Notes: a model not told the origin generated them from the letters alone. A DNA stretch of 39,978 nt from Rhodospirillaceae bacterium (GCA_016792585.1 JAEULB010000074.1:1-39978), one strand, 5' to 3'; positions 27,953 to 37,558 are shown, counted from the first letter of the stretch. Made by a program: numbers and translations.

Positions 27953-28452
27953 TGAGGCTTCTCGCAGCGGCGCTGGCCGCGCTCTCGCTCGCCTTCGGCT
28001 CGCCGGCGAAAGCCGCCGAGACCGGCAACGTCCTCGACTTCTCGGTCGGCATCTTCGACATGCTGGACGACGGCGCGGCCGCCGAGCTTCGCGGCGAGTG
28101 GCGCGGCAAGCCGCTCCTCTGGTGGCTTCGCCCGATGGCCGGCGTGATGGCGACCTCCGACAGCGCGGCCTACGGCTATGCCGGCCTCGCCATCGAGGTG
28201 TGGTGGCTGAACAAGCGCCTGGTGCTGACGCCGAGCGCTGCCGTCGGCGCGTATCATCGTGGCAACGGCAAGGATCTCGGCCACACGGTCGAGTTCCGCA
28301 CGGGGGCGGCGCTCCACTATCGCTTCGACAACGACGTCCGCATCGGTCTCGCCTTCCACCACCTCTCCAATGCCGGGCTCGGCAAGAACAAGAAGAACCC
28401 GGGCGAGGAGTCGCTGATGCTCAGCTACGTGATTCCGATCACGTTCAAGTAG
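27952..28452 (+). CDS. pagL: PagL-like lipid A 3-O-deacylase
   Basis: A 166-residue outer-membrane acyloxyacyl hydrolase of the PagL family. Residues 1-21 are a signal peptide (cut near KAA). The rest has the short amphipathic strands of an eight-stranded barrel and ends with the aromatic C-terminus ITFK. The catalytic pair is in FHHLSNAGLG (His137, Ser139), with a nearby Glu at 152-153 for the third residue. The enzyme removes the 3-linked acyl chain from lipid A. Its ATG shares one base with the RraA-like stop (TGATG). The stop overlaps HutD by eight bases. Confidence 0.85.
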   Translation: MRLLAAALAALSLAFGSPAKAAETGNVLDFSVGIFDMLDDGAAAELRGEWRGKPLLWWLRPMAGVMATSDSAAYGYAGLAIEVWWLNKRLVLTPSAAVGAYHRGNGKDLGHTVEFRTGAALHYRFDNDVRIGLAFHHLSNAGLGKNKKNPGEESLMLSYVIPITFK

Positions 28453-29035
28453 CGGCGATAGGAAACAGCCCGACAGCGAGCGCGAGACCGGTCGACCTCA
28501 GCGTCACCTGCGCGGCGCCGTCGACGATGAGCGTGTCGCGGGATCCCAGCTGCATCGGCCCGCCGTCGATCGAGACCGTCCCGCCGCCGCCGACGAAGAC
28601 CGCCAGCGTCGGCGCCATCTGCAGGGCGCGTGCCGTCGGGCTCGCTTCCAGCCGCTCGACGCGATGGCGGATCCGCTGGCGGTCGGTCATCACGTTGAAG
28701 TCCTCGGTCGGGCCTGCGATCAGCGCGCAGCCCGGCGCCCACTCGCCGGAGAAGGCCAGGGGCTGCATCGGCTTGTCGACCCGCGCCGATCCGCGCTCGC
28801 CGAAGTTCAGCACCATGCCGGCACCGGTGATCAGCGCGATCGTGCGGTCGTAGCCGTCGAAGGCCGAGAACGGGCCGGAGCGGTCGATGCGGGCGAGCGA
28901 GAGGCGCCAGAGGAAGCGGCTGTCGACGGTCGCCCCTTCCGGCTCGACCGCGATCTCGGATGTCACGCCGCCGCCGTTCCGCCACGGGACCGTCCGGTAC
29001 TTTGCCGCGGCCAGGTGACGGATACGCAACGCCAT
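28445..29035 (-). CDS. hutD: HutD family protein
   Basis: A 196-residue HutD-family protein with a bicupin-like fold. The conserved N-terminus KYRTVPWRNGGGVTSEIAVEPEG and FLWRLSLARIDRSGPFSAFDGYDRTI is unmistakable for the family. HutD proteins accompany histidine utilisation genes and are proposed to bind formylglutamate and moderate the pathway. No hut genes are present here, so it is a stand-alone copy. It is divergent from the methyltransferase with a 17-base gap and convergent with PagL. Confidence 0.88.
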   Translation of the reverse strand: MALRIRHLAAAKYRTVPWRNGGGVTSEIAVEPEGATVDSRFLWRLSLARIDRSGPFSAFDGYDRTIALITGAGMVLNFGERGSARVDKPMQPLAFSGEWAPGCALIAGPTEDFNVMTDRQRIRHRVERLEASPTARALQMAPTLAVFVGGGGTVSIDGGPMQLGSRDTLIVDGAAQVTLRSTGLALAVGLFPIAAT

Positions 29036-29052
29036 GGTCTCATCCCGGGAAG

Positions 29053-29658
29053 ATGGCCAACGCGCCGGACGATAGCACGCGTCGCGATTTCGCGGCGTAC
29101 TACGAGGGTATCAAGGGACGGCCGCCGCGCCCGACCCTGGTCCGAGCCGTCTCGTCCTTCGCCAGGCCCGGCTTCGCCGTCGATCTCGGCTGCGGCGACG
29201 GACGCGACACGATCGAGCTGCTGCGCCGGGGCTGGCGCGTGCTCGCCATCGATTCGAACGAGGAGGGGATCGGGCGCCTGCGCGCCCGCGACGATCTTCC
29301 CGAAGAGGCCGCGCTCGAGACGAGAGTCGCGCGGATCGAGGCAAGCGCCTGGCCGCCCGCCGACCTGATCAACGCGAGCTTCGTTCTGCCGCTGCTGGCG
29401 CCGGCCGATTTCGGCCGCGTATGGAAGCGGATCGGTGCCAGCCTGGTTCCGGGCGGACGCTTCTCAGGGCAGCTCTACGGACCGAATGACGGCTGGGCCG
29501 ACCGGCCCGGGCTTTCGATCCTCGATCGCGACGCGGTCGAACGGCTTGCCTCGGGCTTCGCGGTCGAGCTGCTGGACGAGGTGGAGAGCGACGAGCCGAC
29601 GGCGAAGGGAGCGCCGAAGCACTGGCACGTCTTCCACCTGGTCTTGAGGAAGCCTTAG
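29053..29658 (+). CDS. Class I SAM-dependent methyltransferase
   Basis: A 201-residue methyltransferase of the TehB-like class. The SAM-binding motif is AVDLGCGDGRDTIELL, followed by the acidic end of strand 2 in VLAIDSNEEG and the FVLPLLAP segment. N-terminal DFAAYYEGIKGRPPRPTLVRA is typical of thiopurine/tellurite-type members. The start at 29053 has GGGA upstream. The substrate is unknown. The stop shares TTAG with that of the M81 gene. Confidence 0.85.
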   Translation: MANAPDDSTRRDFAAYYEGIKGRPPRPTLVRAVSSFARPGFAVDLGCGDGRDTIELLRRGWRVLAIDSNEEGIGRLRARDDLPEEAALETRVARIEASAWPPADLINASFVLPLLAPADFGRVWKRIGASLVPGGRFSGQLYGPNDGWADRPGLSILDRDAVERLASGFAVELLDEVESDEPTAKGAPKHWHVFHLVLRKP

Positions 29659-31184
29659 TCGGCGGCTTCCCACTTGGCGTTCGGGTCGATCGGATAGACC
29701 GGACGCGGCAGGCCCTTCCACGGGTATCGGGAGAGGATCGGCGAGACGAGGCCCGGGCAGTCGACCTCGATCACGCGGTCGGGCGTGAACAGGTGGTCGA
29801 AGCCGGCGCGGAAGTGGCCGCGCGACTTCACCACCAGCGAGCGCATCTGGTCCACCGGCACGCCGAAGCTCTCGAAGTAGCCGTAGTCGAGCGCCTGGGT
29901 GCGGTTGGTGATCACGACGACGCGGATGCCGCCGACCTGCAGCGTCGCGGTCGGCCCGAGATCCATGGTCGTGCCGGCACCGGTGCCGCGGCGGCCGACG
30001 ATGACGCCGTCGGAGAGGTTGCGGACCACCGCCTCCGCCTCGAAGGGCTTCGAGAACTCGTTGGTCTCGGCGCGGTTGAAGCGGGCGCGGAAGCGGGCGC
30101 CGCATCCGAGCTTGTGCGCCTCGGCCGCCAGGTCCTCGTCGTAGAACGGCGTGATCGCCATGTCCTCGACGCCGGCCTCGAAGGCGGCCTTCAGGATCCA
30201 GGTGGTGTTGCCGCGCGCGCCGCCGCCCGGATTGTCGGCGACGTCGGCGAAGAGGAGCGGCGGCTTCGCCTTGTCGCGGTTGAGGTCCTTCATCATGCGG
30301 ACCGCGTCCTCGATCGGCGTCAGCTTGACCTGATAGCGTTCGCGGTCTGCCCAGCCGGACTTGGCGAGATCCTTCGCGAGCCGGTGCCCGGGCTCGGCCG
30401 ATCCCCGGGAGGTCACGACGATCGCAAGCCCGTTGTCGGGCGTGTCGGCCCAGGCGAAGCCGCCCATGATCGTCACGTTGACGATCGCGTTCTCCTTCTT
30501 CTGCCGCGCCTGCCCCATGTTGATGAGGTCGCCGTAGGGGCCGCGCGCGGTCAGCTGCGTGACCGAGGGGGCCACCAGCGGCAGGCGGATGAAGGTGGGG
30601 TAGTAGCGCACGCCGGCGAGCAGTTCGCGGATCGCCTTCGCCGCCTCGACACCGCGGTCCCACATGTCGACGTGCGGGTTGGTGATGTATCCCACCAGCA
30701 GGCTGGTCGCCGACACCATCCGCTCGGAGATGTTGGCATGCAGGTCGAGCGTGGCGACGATCGGCTTGTCCTTGCCCACCACGTCGCGCGCCATCTGGAA
30801 CATCAGCCCGTCCGGGTCGTGATGTTCGGTCGTGATCGCAGCACCGTGCTGGCAGAAATAGACGCCGTCGAGCGGGCCTGCCGCCTCGAGCCGTTTCCTC
30901 ATGTCGGCCATCAGCTCGAGGAAGAAGCCATGGTCGCACGGCCCGGCTGCGGCGCCGTTGGCGAAGATCACCGGCACCGGCTCCCAGTCGCCGGACTCGT
31001 CCATGGTCTTGACGAAGGCGGTCATGCTCTCGTCGATCGCCGGGTAGGGCTTCCGCACCTCGTCCAGGATCTCGCTGCCTTCGAAATAGCCGACCCGCTC
31101 GAAATCCGGGCGCTTCACCGGCGGGGCGAAGCGGTTGCTTTCGAGGATGAAGCCGAGAACGGCGATGCGAGGGCGCTTGGGCAT
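29655..31184 (-). CDS. M81-family metallopeptidase (MlrC-like)
   Basis: A 509-residue member of the M81 family, whose founding protein, microcystinase C, hydrolyses linearised microcystin peptides. The N-terminal IAVLGFILESNRFAP, metal-binding TLDLHANIS, GYITNPHVDMWDRG and DVADNPGGGARGNTT are the conserved blocks. Cytoplasmic: no signal peptide. GGAG a few bases upstream supports the start. It is divergent from the DUF1028 and peptide-transport operon, so it probably hydrolyses an imported peptide or amide. Confidence 0.9.
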   Translation of the reverse strand: MPKRPRIAVLGFILESNRFAPPVKRPDFERVGYFEGSEILDEVRKPYPAIDESMTAFVKTMDESGDWEPVPVIFANGAAAGPCDHGFFLELMADMRKRLEAAGPLDGVYFCQHGAAITTEHHDPDGLMFQMARDVVGKDKPIVATLDLHANISERMVSATSLLVGYITNPHVDMWDRGVEAAKAIRELLAGVRYYPTFIRLPLVAPSVTQLTARGPYGDLINMGQARQKKENAIVNVTIMGGFAWADTPDNGLAIVVTSRGSAEPGHRLAKDLAKSGWADRERYQVKLTPIEDAVRMMKDLNRDKAKPPLLFADVADNPGGGARGNTTWILKAAFEAGVEDMAITPFYDEDLAAEAHKLGCGARFRARFNRAETNEFSKPFEAEAVVRNLSDGVIVGRRGTGAGTTMDLGPTATLQVGGIRVVVITNRTQALDYGYFESFGVPVDQMRSLVVKSRGHFRAGFDHLFTPDRVIEVDCPGLVSPILSRYPWKGLPRPVYPIDPNAKWEAAD

Positions 31185-31242
31185 GGGTGGCTCCGGAGGA
31201 ATAGAAGCTGCATCGTCTCGTTGATTGACCGTCGAGGCAAGA

Positions 31243-31270
31243 TTGCAGCGGTACCCCCTATCGGGATAAC
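31243..31270 (+). promoter_or_regulatory. Candidate promoter of the peptide-transport operon
   Basis: TTGCAG (31243-31248) and GATAAC (31265-31270) are separated by 16 bases in the divergent gap between the M81 and DUF1028 genes. A start near 31277 would leave a short leader containing the strong AGGGGAGGG ribosome site. Confidence 0.35.
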
Positions 31271-31294
31271 GTTGCGCCGCTCAGGGGAGGGCTC

Positions 31295-32005
31295 ATGACC
31301 TGGTCGATCGTCGCACGTGACCCGAAAACGGGCGCGTTCGGTGTTGCCGTCGCCACCAAGTTCTTCGCCGTGGGATCGATCTGTCCCTACGGCCGGAGCG
31401 ACGTCGGCGCGATCTCGACGCAGGCGCTGGTCAACCCCTACTACGGCATCAACGGCCTCAAGATGCTGGCGGCCGGCGTGCCGGCGCCGGATGCGCTGCG
31501 CCTGCTGGTCGAGGCCGATGTCGGCAATGCGAGCCGCCAGTTCCACATCGTCGATGCCGCCGGGCGCAATGCCGCGCATACGGGGCGCGACTGCGTCGAG
31601 TGGAGCGGGCACGTGCTGGGCGAGGGCGTCTCCGTCGCCGGCAACATGCTGGCGGGCCCGCAGGTGATCCACGAGACCCTCAAGGCCTACCAGGCGAACA
31701 TGGACCAGCCGCTCGACGAGCGCCTGCTGCGCGGACTGGAGGCGGGCGATGCCGCCGGCGGCGACAAGCGCGGCCGGCAGTCGGCCTGCCTGGTGATCCA
31801 CGCGGGCGAGGAGTATTCGCAGCTCGACATCCGCGTCGACGACCACACGCTGCCGCTTCCGGAACTCCGCCGGCTCCGCGACGTCGCGCGCACGCATTAC
31901 CTGCCGTTCAAGAGCGCGCTCGCGAAGAAGGGCGACCCGGTCGGCATCTACGAACGCGCCAAGCTGATGGACGTGATCGCCAAAGCCCAGGCGGCGCTCT
32001 CGTGA
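31295..32005 (+). CDS. DUF1028 family protein
   Basis: A 236-residue DUF1028 protein, related in fold to N-terminal nucleophile hydrolases. The opening [27 protein letters not shown] and [17 protein letters not shown] are diagnostic. The second residue Thr2 could become the N-terminal nucleophile if Met1 is removed, which is an inference. The family often sits beside peptide transporters and is thought to cleave unusual amides. AGGGGAGGG precedes the ATG. The stop overlaps the transporter ATPase start as GTGA. Confidence 0.88.
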   Translation: MTWSIVARDPKTGAFGVAVATKFFAVGSICPYGRSDVGAISTQALVNPYYGINGLKMLAAGVPAPDALRLLVEADVGNASRQFHIVDAAGRNAAHTGRDCVEWSGHVLGEGVSVAGNMLAGPQVIHETLKAYQANMDQPLDERLLRGLEAGDAAGGDKRGRQSACLVIHAGEEYSQLDIRVDDHTLPLPELRRLRDVARTHYLPFKSALAKKGDPVGIYERAKLMDVIAKAQAALS

Positions 32006-32979
32006 GCGCGCCCCTGCTCGCGGTCGGCGACCTCTCGACCGAGTTCAAGACCGACCACGGCCGCTTCCGTGCCGTCGACGAGGTCTCGTTCTCGCTGCAG
32101 AAGGGCAAGACACTCGGCGTCGTCGGCGAGTCCGGCTGCGGCAAGAGCGTGACCGCGCTGTCGATCATGGGCCTGGTGCCGAACCCGCCCGGCAACATCG
32201 TCGGCGGTTCGATCCGCTTCGAGGGCGAGGAGCTGGTCGGCCTTGCGCCCGAGAAGTACCAGAGCCTCCGCGGCAACCGGATGGGCATGATCTTCCAGGA
32301 GCCGATGACCTCGCTGAACCCGGCCTTCACCGTCGGCGACCAGATCTCCGAGGCGATCCTCCGCCACGCGGAGGTGAGCCAGGAGGAGGCGAAGGCCCGG
32401 ACCATCGAGCTGCTTCGTCGTGTGCGCATCCCCAGCCCTGAGAAGCGCTTCGACGACTACCCCCACAAGCTCTCCGGCGGCATGCGCCAGCGCGCGATGA
32501 TCGCGATGGCGCTGTCGTGCTCTCCCGACCTCCTGATCGCCGACGAGCCGACCACCGCCCTCGACGTCACCATCCAGGCGCAGATCCTGGATCTCCTCGG
32601 CGAGCTCCGGGCCGAAACCGGCATGGCGATCATGCTGATCACCCACGACCTCGGCGTGATCGCCGAGATGGCCGACGAGGTGCTGGTGATGTACGCCGGC
32701 CGCGTCATCGAGCGCGCGCCGGCTGCGGCGCTGTTCTCGACGCCGCAGCATCCCTACACGATCGGCCTGATGGGCTCGGTGCCGCGCCTCGATCTCGAGC
32801 AGGAGCGCCTCGCCGCGATCCAGGGACAGGTGCCGAACCTGACCGCGCTGCCTCAAGGCTGCCGTTTCCGCGCGCGGTGCCCGTTCGCGATCGCGGCCTG
32901 CGCCGAGACCGACCCGCCGCTGGTCGAGGTGGCGCCCGGTCACCAGGCCGCGTGCCTGCGCGCGCCGCTGGAGGCTTGA
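32002..32979 (+). CDS. Peptide ABC transporter ATP-binding protein (DppD/OppD type)
   Basis: A 325-residue cytoplasmic ATPase. Walker A is GESGCGKS, the Q-loop [10 protein letters not shown], the signature [12 protein letters not shown], Walker [13 protein letters not shown] and the switch His in ITHDLG. The C-terminal HPYT segment and the cysteine-rich [11 protein letters not shown]...C region mark the oligopeptide/dipeptide subgroup. It starts with GTG overlapping the DUF1028 stop, so it is translationally coupled. It pairs with the next gene to power the transporter. Confidence 0.95.
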   Translation: MSAPLLAVGDLSTEFKTDHGRFRAVDEVSFSLQKGKTLGVVGESGCGKSVTALSIMGLVPNPPGNIVGGSIRFEGEELVGLAPEKYQSLRGNRMGMIFQEPMTSLNPAFTVGDQISEAILRHAEVSQEEAKARTIELLRRVRIPSPEKRFDDYPHKLSGGMRQRAMIAMALSCSPDLLIADEPTTALDVTIQAQILDLLGELRAETGMAIMLITHDLGVIAEMADEVLVMYAGRVIERAPAAALFSTPQHPYTIGLMGSVPRLDLEQERLAAIQGQVPNLTALPQGCRFRARCPFAIAACAETDPPLVEVAPGHQAACLRAPLEA

Positions 32980-32981
32980 GA

Positions 32982-34043
32982 ATGGCCGAGCCGATCCTCA
33001 CCGTCGAAGGCCTGGTCAAACACTTCCCGATCAAGCGCGGCGTGCTCCAGCGCACCGTCGGCCATGTCCGTGCGGTCGACGGCATCGACTTCTCGGTCGC
33101 CAAGGGCGAGACCCTCGGACTGGTCGGGGAATCCGGCTGCGGCAAGTCGACCACCGGCCGCCTGGTGCTGCGCCTGATCGAGCCGACCAGGGGGCGCGTC
33201 ACCTATGACGGCCGCGAGGTCTTCAAGCTTTCGGGCGGCGAGATGCGCCGGCTCCGCCGCGAGCTGCAGATCGTCTTCCAGGATCCCTACGCCTCCCTCA
33301 ACCCGACGATGACCGTCGGCGCGATGCTGCGCGAGCCCTTGGAGCTGCACGGCATCGCCTCGGGCAAGGCGGCGGACGAGCGCATCAGGGAACTCTTGGG
33401 GCTGGTGGGGCTCGCGCCCTATCACGCGCTCCGCTATCCGCACGAGTTCTCCGGCGGCCAGCGCCAGCGCCTCGGCATCGCGCGAGCGCTCGCAGTCGAG
33501 CCCAAGGTGATCATCGGCGACGAGCCGGTCTCCGCGCTCGACGTCTCGATCCGCGCCCAGGTCATCAACCTGATGCAGGACCTGCAGAAGCGCCTCGGCC
33601 TCTCCTACGTCCTGATCGCGCACGACCTCGCGGTGGTGAAGCACATCGCCGACCGCGTCGCCGTCATGTATCTCGGCAAGATCGTCGAGCTGGCGCCGAC
33701 CCGCACGCTGTTCCGCCGGCCGCGACACCCCTATACGCGGGCGCTGCTGAATGCGATTCCGGCGCCGGATCCCCGCCTCAAGCGGCCGCGTGCGCTGCTG
33801 CAAGGCGACGTGCCGAGCCCGATCGACCCGCCGCCCGGCTGCCGCTTCCATACGCGCTGTGCCTTCGCGGTCGAGCGCTGCAAGGTCGAGGAGCCGCCGC
33901 TGATCGCCGACGAGACCGGGCACGCCACCGCCTGCCATCTTTGGCCGCAGATTGCCGACAAAGTAGGCGTCGGCGTCGGCGAACACCGGCTTCCTGAGAA
34001 TCCGCGGCTGGAAAGGCTCAAGGCCGCCTTCCGGCCGGCTTGA
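32982..34043 (+). CDS. Peptide ABC transporter ATP-binding protein (DppF/OppF type)
   Basis: A 353-residue second ATPase. It has the DppF-type N-terminus [19 protein letters not shown], Walker [20 protein letters not shown], the signature [24 protein letters not shown] and the HDLAVVKHI switch. A Cys-containing C-terminal peptide-transporter region ([15 protein letters not shown]) follows. The ATG is two bases after the previous stop. An unconserved tail of about 30 residues extends past the usual end. Confidence 0.95.
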   Translation: MAEPILTVEGLVKHFPIKRGVLQRTVGHVRAVDGIDFSVAKGETLGLVGESGCGKSTTGRLVLRLIEPTRGRVTYDGREVFKLSGGEMRRLRRELQIVFQDPYASLNPTMTVGAMLREPLELHGIASGKAADERIRELLGLVGLAPYHALRYPHEFSGGQRQRLGIARALAVEPKVIIGDEPVSALDVSIRAQVINLMQDLQKRLGLSYVLIAHDLAVVKHIADRVAVMYLGKIVELAPTRTLFRRPRHPYTRALLNAIPAPDPRLKRPRALLQGDVPSPIDPPPGCRFHTRCAFAVERCKVEEPPLIADETGHATACHLWPQIADKVGVGVGEHRLPENPRLERLKAAFRPA

Positions 34044-34077
34044 TGGGTAGTCTTACTAACGATAGAGTTCGATCCAA

Positions 34078-34100
34078 CGTGGCCTCGGGGGCGAGCCACG
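34078..34100 (+). repeat. Hairpin between ATPase and binding-protein genes
   Basis: CGTGGCCTCG (34078-34087) can pair with CGAGCCACG (34092-34100), nine base pairs with one bulge. No T-tract follows. Hairpins at this position often stabilise or stagger the mRNA so that the binding protein is made in larger amounts than the ATPases; that role is inferred. Confidence 0.4.
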
Positions 34101-34135
34101 GCCTAAAGCACCAATCAAACTCTGGGAGACCGATC

Positions 34136-35638
34136 ATGAAGCGCGTAGTTCTGCCGCTGCTTGCGCTCGGGCTTATGGCCGGCGCCGCCTCGGCGCAGAC
34201 TCTGAGGATCGGCCTTGCCGAGGATCCGGACATCCTGGATCCGACGCTGGCCCGCACCTTCGTCGGCCGCATCGTGTTCATGGGGCTGTGCGACAAGCTG
34301 CTCGACATCGACAAGGACCTGAAGCTGGTGCCGCAGCTCGCGACCGAATGGTCGTGGTCGCCCGACCAGACCGCCGTCACCTTCAAGCTGCGCCAGGGCG
34401 TGAGCTTCCATGACGGCGAGAAGATGGATGCCGAGGCGGTCCGCTACTCGCTCGACCGGCACCTGAACCTCCAGGGCTCGTTCCGCCGCTCCGAGATCAA
34501 CGTCGTCAAGTCGATCGACGTCGTCGATCCGCAGACGATCAAGGTCAGCATGGGGGCGCCGTTCGCGCCGCTGCTGGCGCAGTTCACCGACCGCGCCGGC
34601 ATGATCGTCTCGCCGAAGGCGGCGAAGGACGCGGGCGCCAACTTCGGCGCCAAGCCGATCTGCTCCGGCCCCTACAAGTTCGTCGAGCGGGTCCAGCAGG
34701 ATCGCATCGTGCTCGAGAAGTTCAAGGAGCACTACAACGCCCAGGCCTACGCCTTCGAGCGGGTGACCTACCTGCCGATCGTCGACGGCACCGTCCGTCT
34801 CGCCAACCTGCGCTCGGGCCAGCTCGACATGATCGAGCGCCTGCAGGCGAGCGACGTCGCCGAGGTGAAGAAGGATTCCCGCGTCAGGTTCGCCTCGCAG
34901 ACGGGCCTCGGATACACCGGCATCACCATCAACGTCGCCAACGGCGAGCGGGCGAAGTCGAACGTGCTGGCGAAGGACAAGCGCATCCGTCAGGCGCTCG
35001 AGCTCTCGATCGACCGCGAGGCGATCAACCAGGTGGTGTTCCAGGGCGAGTTCCTGGCTGGCAACCAGTGGGTGCCGCCGACCAATCCCTGGTACGTGAA
35101 GACGGTGCCGTCGCCGAAGCGCGACGTCGCCAAGGCCAAGGATCTGCTCAAGGCCGCCGGCGTCGCCAACCCGTCGTTCACGCTTATGGTGCCGACCGGC
35201 AACGAGGCCCAGCAGGTCTCGCAGGTCATCCAGGCGATGGTGAAGGAGGCCGGCTTCGACATGAAGATCCAGCAGGTCGAGTTCGCGACCTCGCTGCAGA
35301 CCGCGCAGAAGGGCGACTTCGACGCCTACCTGATCGGCTGGTCGGGCCGCGTCGATCCCGACGGCAACATCACCGCCTTCGAGGCCTGCGACGGCGGCCA
35401 GAACGACGGCAAGTTCTGCGACCAGGGTGTCGAGGCGGCGCTCAAGGACACGCGGTCCACCTCGAACTTCGAGCAGCGGGCGACGGCCTACGAGAAGATC
35501 GCGAAGATCCATGCCGACCAGATGCCGCGCGTATACCTCTATCATCCGACCTGGTTCTGGGCGATGAACCCGAAGGTCACCGGCTTCCAGCCGGTTCCCG
35601 ACGGCATGATCCGCCTCGCCGGGATGAAGATGAACTAA
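34136..35638 (+). CDS. Peptide ABC transporter substrate-binding protein (family 5)
   Basis: A 500-residue periplasmic binding protein of solute-binding family 5. The signal peptide is MKRVVLPLLALGLMAGAASA, cut before QTLRIG. Family blocks are visible: WSWSPDQTAVTFKLRQGVSFHDGEKMDAEAV, the GPYKFVER strand, and RIRQALELSIDREAIN. It delivers a peptide or similar ligand to the membrane subunits. The start is set by GGGAGA upstream and the signal peptide; an earlier in-frame codon at 34040 overlaps the ATPase gene end. Leader hairpin upstream. Confidence 0.95.
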   Translation: MKRVVLPLLALGLMAGAASAQTLRIGLAEDPDILDPTLARTFVGRIVFMGLCDKLLDIDKDLKLVPQLATEWSWSPDQTAVTFKLRQGVSFHDGEKMDAEAVRYSLDRHLNLQGSFRRSEINVVKSIDVVDPQTIKVSMGAPFAPLLAQFTDRAGMIVSPKAAKDAGANFGAKPICSGPYKFVERVQQDRIVLEKFKEHYNAQAYAFERVTYLPIVDGTVRLANLRSGQLDMIERLQASDVAEVKKDSRVRFASQTGLGYTGITINVANGERAKSNVLAKDKRIRQALELSIDREAINQVVFQGEFLAGNQWVPPTNPWYVKTVPSPKRDVAKAKDLLKAAGVANPSFTLMVPTGNEAQQVSQVIQAMVKEAGFDMKIQQVEFATSLQTAQKGDFDAYLIGWSGRVDPDGNITAFEACDGGQNDGKFCDQGVEAALKDTRSTSNFEQRATAYEKIAKIHADQMPRVYLYHPTWFWAMNPKVTGFQPVPDGMIRLAGMKMN

Positions 35639-35667
35639 CCAGGGTATAGTCGGCGAAACGGCGAGCC

Positions 35668-36609
35668 ATGCTCACCTACATCGTCCGCAGGCTCCTGATC
35701 AGCGTTCCCACGATCGTCTTCGTGTCGATCGTGGTGTTCGGGCTCCAGCTCCTCCTCCCCGGCGATCCGGCCTTGGCCCTCGCCGGGGAGGAGCGCGACC
35801 CGCAGGTGATCGCGGAGCTGCGCCGGATGTATCACCTCGACGAGCCGATCTGGCGCCAGTACCTGATCTGGGTCGGCAACGTGCTGAACGGCAATCTGGG
35901 CGAGTCGATCCGCCTCAAGATGCCGGTGGGCGAGCTGGTTGCCGCCAAGCTGCCGGTGACGATGCAGCTGGCCTCGATGGCGATCCTGATCGCCATCTGC
36001 ATCGGCATCCCGATGGGCATCATCTCGGCGGTCAAGAAGGAGACCCTGCTCGACTACGGCGCCAACGTGGTCGCGCTCTCCGGCATCTCGGTGCCGAGCT
36101 TCTGGCTCGGCATCATGATGATCCTCCTGTTCTCGGTGAATCTCGGCTGGCTGCCGGCCTCTGGCTTCGTCAAGCCGAGCGAGAGCCTGTCGCAGAACCT
36201 GCAGACGATGATCATGCCGGCCATCGTCCTTTCCAGCGTCACCACCGCGATCTTCATGCGTCACACGCGCTCGGCGATGCTGGCGGTGCTCCGCTCCGAC
36301 TACGTGCGCACGGCCCGCGCCAAGGGCTTGCGCGAGCCCCGCGTCGTCTTCCGTCACGCGCTCCGCAACGCGATCATCCCGGTCGTGACCTTGGGCGCCA
36401 TCCAGCTCGGCGAGCTGATGAGCGGTGCGGTGCTGACCGAGCAGATCTTTACCATCCCGGGATTCGGCAAGCTGATCGTCGATGCCGTGTTCAACCGCGA
36501 CTACGCGGTGGTGCAGGGCGTCGTGCTCTGCACCGCGACCGGCTTCATCTTCCTCAATCTCTGCGCGGACCTGATCTACTTCCTGGTCAATCCGCGGATG
36601 CGCGGCTGA
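35668..36609 (+). CDS. Peptide ABC transporter permease (DppB/OppB type)
   Basis: A 313-residue inner-membrane permease with six hydrophobic segments. N-terminal MLTYIVRRLLISVPTIVFVSIVVFG and the LPGDPA loop are typical of DppB. The cytoplasmic coupling loop with the EAA motif reads YVRTARAKGLREPRVVFRHALRNAI. It forms the translocation pore with the following DppC-type protein. It sits 29 bases after the binding-protein gene. Confidence 0.95.
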   Translation: MLTYIVRRLLISVPTIVFVSIVVFGLQLLLPGDPALALAGEERDPQVIAELRRMYHLDEPIWRQYLIWVGNVLNGNLGESIRLKMPVGELVAAKLPVTMQLASMAILIAICIGIPMGIISAVKKETLLDYGANVVALSGISVPSFWLGIMMILLFSVNLGWLPASGFVKPSESLSQNLQTMIMPAIVLSSVTTAIFMRHTRSAMLAVLRSDYVRTARAKGLREPRVVFRHALRNAIIPVVTLGAIQLGELMSGAVLTEQIFTIPGFGKLIVDAVFNRDYAVVQGVVLCTATGFIFLNLCADLIYFLVNPRMRG

Positions 36610-36613
36610 ACCC

Positions 36614-37486
36614 ATGGTCGCCACCACCGTCGCCGCCACCGATGACACGCTGATCAAGCGTCCGAACGCGTTCCGCCGCCTGATGCGCCGGAAGGGGGCC
36701 ATCGTCGGACTCGTCGTGATCATCCTTTTCGTCCTCATCGCGCTGCTGGCACCGCTGCTGGCGCCCTACGACCCGACCAAGACGAACTTCCTGCTGGTCC
36801 GGAAGCCGCCCTCGGCCGCGCATTGGCTCGGCACCGACGAGATCGGCCGCGACCTGCTGAGCCGGATGATCTACGGGGCCCGGGCCTCGCTGCAGGCCGG
36901 CGTGATCTCGGTGATGATCGCGATCGCCTTCGGCGTGCCGCTGGGCCTGATGTCGGGCTATGCCAAGGGCTGGGTCGACTCCCTGATGATGCGCATCGTC
37001 GATGCGCTTCTGGCCTGTCCGTTCCTGATCCTCGCGATCGCGATGGCGGCCTTCCTCGGCCCCAGCCTCACCAACGCGATGATCGCGATCGGGCTGACCC
37101 AGACGCCGATCTTCATCCGACTCGTCCGCGGCCAGGTGCTGGCGGTGACGGTCGAGGACTATGTCGAGGCGGCGCGAGCGCTGGGCAACCCGCATCTGCG
37201 CATCGCCGTCCGGCACGTGCTGCCGAACATCGTGGCGCCGGTCCTGGTGCAGGCGACGCTGGCGATCGCGACGGCGACGCTTGCCGAAGCGGCACTCTCG
37301 TTCCTGGGCCTTGGTCAGCAGCCGCCGGAGCCGAGCTGGGGCAGCATGCTCAACGTCGCGCGCCAGTTCATCAGCCAGGCGCCGTGGATGGCGTGGTGGC
37401 CGGGGCTTGCGATCGCGACCATCGTGCTTGCGTTCAACCTGCTGGGCGACGGCCTTCGCGACGCGCTCGATCCGAAAGAATCATAG
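36614..37486 (+). CDS. Peptide ABC transporter permease (DppC/OppC type)
   Basis: A 290-residue permease. It has the DppC N-terminus FRRLMRRKGAIVGLVVIILFVLIALLAPLLAPYDP, the HWLGTDEIGRDLLSRMIYGAR block and the EAA loop YVEAARALGNPHLRIAVRHVLPNI. The C-terminus AFNLLGDGLRDALDPK is standard. It starts four bases after the DppB-type stop and ends the operon; a strong bidirectional terminator follows at 37508-37540. Confidence 0.95.
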   Translation: MVATTVAATDDTLIKRPNAFRRLMRRKGAIVGLVVIILFVLIALLAPLLAPYDPTKTNFLLVRKPPSAAHWLGTDEIGRDLLSRMIYGARASLQAGVISVMIAIAFGVPLGLMSGYAKGWVDSLMMRIVDALLACPFLILAIAMAAFLGPSLTNAMIAIGLTQTPIFIRLVRGQVLAVTVEDYVEAARALGNPHLRIAVRHVLPNIVAPVLVQATLAIATATLAEAALSFLGLGQQPPEPSWGSMLNVARQFISQAPWMAWWPGLAIATIVLAFNLLGDGLRDALDPKES

Positions 37487-37507
37487 GCCCGCGCGCGGCC
37501 TCAAAAC

Positions 37508-37540
37508 GAAACGGGCGGCGCCATTGGCGCCGCCCGTTTC
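37508..37540. terminator. Bidirectional terminator hairpin
   Basis: GAAACGGGCGGCGCCA (37508-37523) is perfectly complementary to TGGCGCCGCCCGTTTC (37525-37540), a near-perfect 33-base palindrome. On the minus strand GTTTTG follows the stem; on the plus strand the stem itself ends in TTTC. It lies between the converging peptide-transport operon and the small polycation gene and most likely ends both. Confidence 0.75.
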
Positions 37541-37558
37541 CGTTCCGAGCCTGAAGGC

